Source: Deltaproteobacteria bacterium (GTDB taxonomy: Bacteria > UBA10199 > JACPAL01 > GCA-016699445). From it: DNA of 64,000 bases. This document shows positions 61,958 to 64,000 of this stretch, one piece after another. Position 1 is the first letter of the stretch. Each line of letters starts with the position of its first letter. The notes beneath the pieces are model-generated. The model searched no databases. It was not told where the DNA came from and was given only the letters and a program-made list of their open reading frames with translations. The translations under genes were made by a program, and so were the position numbers. The stretch spans positions 2,418,001 through 2,482,000 of the forward strand of contig CP064976.1 in assembly GCA_016699445.1 (NCBI GenBank), written 5' to 3'.

Positions 61958-64000
61958 ATGGATGATATCGTCAAAGAGTTTTTGGTCGAAAGTAATGAAA
62001 ACCTTGATCAGATGGACAGAAACTTTGTCGAGCTGGAAAAGGATCCCACCAACAAAGAGCTTCTTTCAGCTATTTTTAGAACCATACATACCATTAAGGG
62101 TACCTGCGGGTTTTTAGGATTTGGAAAGTTAGAATCCGTAGCTCATGTGGGCGAAAGTCTTTTGAGTAAACTTCGTGATGGGTCTCTCACTCTCAATCCC
62201 GATTTTACGACGATCTTGCTGACCATGGTTGATGCTGTCCGTCAGATGCTTTCATCTATAGAATCCAGTGGAGCTGAAGGCGATGTAGATTATTCACTCT
62301 TGGTTGAAAATTTGAATAAAGCTCAGCGAGGTGAACCTCTTAATCTCTCGGACTCTGCAAAACCAGAAGCTAAACCTGAAGTAAAACCTGAGGTTAAAGT
62401 AACACCTCAAGAATCTGCCCCAGAAGTTAAAGCTGAGGTTAAGCCCGAAATTAAACCTGAAGTGATTGAGGCTAAAGTTGAAGTAAAAACTGAAATAGTA
62501 CCTGAAGTACCGCCTCCGGTAGTAAAGATGGAAGAAGTTAAAATAGAGGTACCTAAAGCTCCCGAAAAACCAGCAGAACCCGTGAAGGCTCCAGAGCCTG
62601 TTAAAGCTGCCGAACCAGTTAAGGCTGCCGAACCGGTGAAAACTCCGGAGCCAGCCAAAGCTTCAGGGCCGGCGCCAACACCATCACCATCACCATCTCG
62701 AGGAGAAGCGAAAGCTGGAAGTTCTGTGGCGGATACAGCAATTCGTGTGGATGTGGGTCTTTTAGATAAGCTCATGAATCTTGTGGGTGAACTTGTTCTG
62801 GCTCGAAATCAGATTTTACAATTTACAGCCAAACAAGAAGACTCGACATTTGTCGCCGCCTCTCAACGACTCAATCTGATTACAAGTGAGTTGCAAGAAG
62901 GCGTCATGAAGACGCGCATGCAGCCTATTGGAAATATTTGGAGTAAATTTCCCCGCGTTGTTCGAGATCTAGCTACTATTTGTAAGAAAAAAATCCGTCT
63001 TCAAATGGAAGGCCAGGAAACTGAACTGGATAAAACCATCATCGAAGCTATCAAGGATCCTTTAACTCATTTGGTTAGAAATTCTGTCGATCATGGAATT
63101 GAAATGCCCGAAGAGCGGGCCGCTAAAGGAAAATCCGAAGAAGGTGTCATCTTGCTTCGAGCCTATCATGAGGGTGGTCAGGTCAATATTGAAATCTCTG
63201 ATAACGGTGGTGGTATCAGCCCTGAAAAAGTAAAACAAAAAGCTCTTCAAAAAGGTCTCATCACCGCAGAAGATGCAGCGCGTATGAGTGACCGTCTATT
63301 GGTAAATTTGATTTTCCTTCCCGGATTTTCCACTGCAGAAAAAGTCAGCAATATCTCAGGTCGCGGTGTGGGTATGGACGTGGTGAAAACCAATATCGAA
63401 AAAATTGGTGGTATGGTCGATATTCAAAGTAATCCCGGTGAAGGTACTACGATTAAAGTTAAAATTCCTCTTACGTTGGCAATTATTCCTGCTTTGATTG
63501 TCACCAGTGGTGGATGGAAATATGCGATTCCACAAGCCAGCTTGTTGGAACTGGTGCGTGTTGAAAATGAGCCAGGAAAAAAGAAAATCGAAAACATTCA
63601 AGGAGCTCCTGTTTATCGTTTGAGAGGTAAATTATTACCACTGGTCTATCTGCGTGAACAGTTGGGTGATTTTACAAAACCAAACGAAGAAAATGTGAAT
63701 ATCGTCGTCTTGCAAGCCGATGATCGTCATTTTGGTTTAGTGGTAGATGAAATTAACGACACTCAGGAAATCGTTGTCAAACCTGTCGGTAAACAACTCA
63801 AAGGTGTTCCTACATTTGCGGGTGCTACAATTATGGGTGATGGGCATGTGGCGTTGATTTTGGACATTATGGGTATTGCACAGAGAGCTAATCTTGTTTC
63901 TGAGCTGCATGATCATGCTATTCAGGACATGAATAGTACTCAGGTGAAAAGTTCAGATGTTAAATCGATGTTACTTTTTGCCAGTCGTGACAACGGTCGT
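61958..64000 (+). CDS. cheA: Chemotaxis histidine kinase CheA (3' end outside the window)
   Basis: CheA phosphorylates CheY/CheB in response to chemoreceptors. It starts at ATG 61958 behind GAGGGAGGG; 681 codons are open to the window edge. The Hpt (P1) domain has the phospho-His in RTIHTIKGTCGFLGF. A Pro/Glu/Lys linker (about 130-260) replaces a recognisable P2 domain and holds five 18-bp repeats. Then come P3 (VDVGLLDKLMNLVGELVLAR), the P4 ATPase (LVRNSVDHGIE, DNGGGIS, GRGVGMDVVK) and a P5/CheW domain (about 500-640). The segment SMLLFASRDNGR at the edge looks like the start of a second CheW domain, as in some hybrid CheAs. Confidence 0.95.
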   Translation, partial: MDDIVKEFLVESNENLDQMDRNFVELEKDPTNKELLSAIFRTIHTIKGTCGFLGFGKLESVAHVGESLLSKLRDGSLTLNPDFTTILLTMVDAVRQMLSSIESSGAEGDVDYSLLVENLNKAQRGEPLNLSDSAKPEAKPEVKPEVKVTPQESAPEVKAEVKPEIKPEVIEAKVEVKTEIVPEVPPPVVKMEEVKIEVPKAPEKPAEPVKAPEPVKAAEPVKAAEPVKTPEPAKASGPAPTPSPSPSRGEAKAGSSVADTAIRVDVGLLDKLMNLVGELVLARNQILQFTAKQEDSTFVAASQRLNLITSELQEGVMKTRMQPIGNIWSKFPRVVRDLATICKKKIRLQMEGQETELDKTIIEAIKDPLTHLVRNSVDHGIEMPEERAAKGKSEEGVILLRAYHEGGQVNIEISDNGGGISPEKVKQKALQKGLITAEDAARMSDRLLVNLIFLPGFSTAEKVSNISGRGVGMDVVKTNIEKIGGMVDIQSNPGEGTTIKVKIPLTLAIIPALIVTSGGWKYAIPQASLLELVRVENEPGKKKIENIQGAPVYRLRGKLLPLVYLREQLGDFTKPNEENVNIVVLQADDRHFGLVVDEINDTQEIVVKPVGKQLKGVPTFAGATIMGDGHVALILDIMGIAQRANLVSELHDHAIQDMNSTQVKSSDVKSMLLFASRDNGR
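62576..62665 (+). repeat. Five 18-bp tandem repeats in the cheA linker
   Basis: Five consecutive 18-bp units (62576, 62594, 62612, 62630, 62648) encode EPVKAP, EPVKAA, EPVKAA, EPVKTP and EPAKAS. They form a flexible Pro/Lys/Glu spacer between the Hpt domain and the P3 dimerisation domain, and copy number could vary between strains. Confidence 0.85.

Noticed and set aside
62407..62775. Minus-strand open frame with Gly/Ser/Thr repeats
   Set aside because: It mirrors the tandem-repeat linker of cheA, which has a continuous plus-strand frame and clear domains on both sides.

Overview
The window is a dense, low-GC bacterial chromosome segment of about 64 kb, probably from an uncultured Gram-negative of deltaproteobacterial grade (Bdellovibrionota, Myxococcota or UBA10199-like). 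The evidence is an OprB-type porin, signal-peptide proteins, an NdvB-like glucan synthase, a squalene-hopene cyclase, PEGA-tailed Ser/Thr kinases and paired M16 peptidases. The phylum is an inference. No rRNA, tRNA or CRISPR array was seen.

Layout. 1-7.4 kb is the translation/RNA operon rimP-nusA-infB-rbfA-rpsO-pnp, with no truB or ribF between rbfA and rpsO. 7.4-10.3 kb on the minus strand holds a SurA/PpiD-like protein, cca and coaE. 10.4-15.7 kb is the rod-shape operon mreB-mreC-mreD-mrdA-rodA, meeting a trxA-ppcA pair (archaeal-type PEP carboxylase) tail to tail. 17.8-21.1 kb carries a large radical SAM protein of the tetraether/membrane-spanning-lipid synthase type and a CDP-alcohol phosphatidyltransferase. 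21-24 kb holds small membrane and exported proteins, a membrane-anchored Mrr-like protein and an NlpC/P60 peptidase. 24-27.3 kb is eno-rimI-rimO. 27.3-33.2 kb is a minus-strand operon, squalene-hopene cyclase - metallo-beta-lactamase fold protein - AsmA-like protein - NAD(P)-binding protein - PPK2. 33.7-38.3 kb is a Ser/Thr kinase with a catalytic and a non-catalytic M16 peptidase. 38.3-39.7 kb is a GHKL ATPase plus STAS-like pair behind a promoter with two palindromes. argS, a SPOR protein and hemolysin III follow. 43.3-45.6 kb is an unrecognised 0.8-kb-codon protein gene. 45.8-48.7 kb is RHH-lepA-lepB, then an AbrB/PIN toxin-antitoxin pair. 49.5-59.3 kb holds a metallophosphoesterase, the GH17-GT2 glucan synthase, two sensor kinases and OprB. 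59.6-60.1 kb is a compact GIY-YIG gene bracketed by dispersed inverted repeats. 60.3-64 kb is an Aer-like chemoreceptor and a CheA that runs off the window.

The main technical feature is the density of single-base indels. About thirty breaks, mostly in short homopolymers, split otherwise well-conserved and often essential genes (rbfA, pnp, cca, ppcA, eno, rimI, rimO, lepA, lepB and others). Correcting one base restores a standard family length in each case, for example exactly 600 aa for LepA. They look like uncorrected long-read assembly errors rather than pseudogenes, so I report the genes as whole units and give the position of each break.
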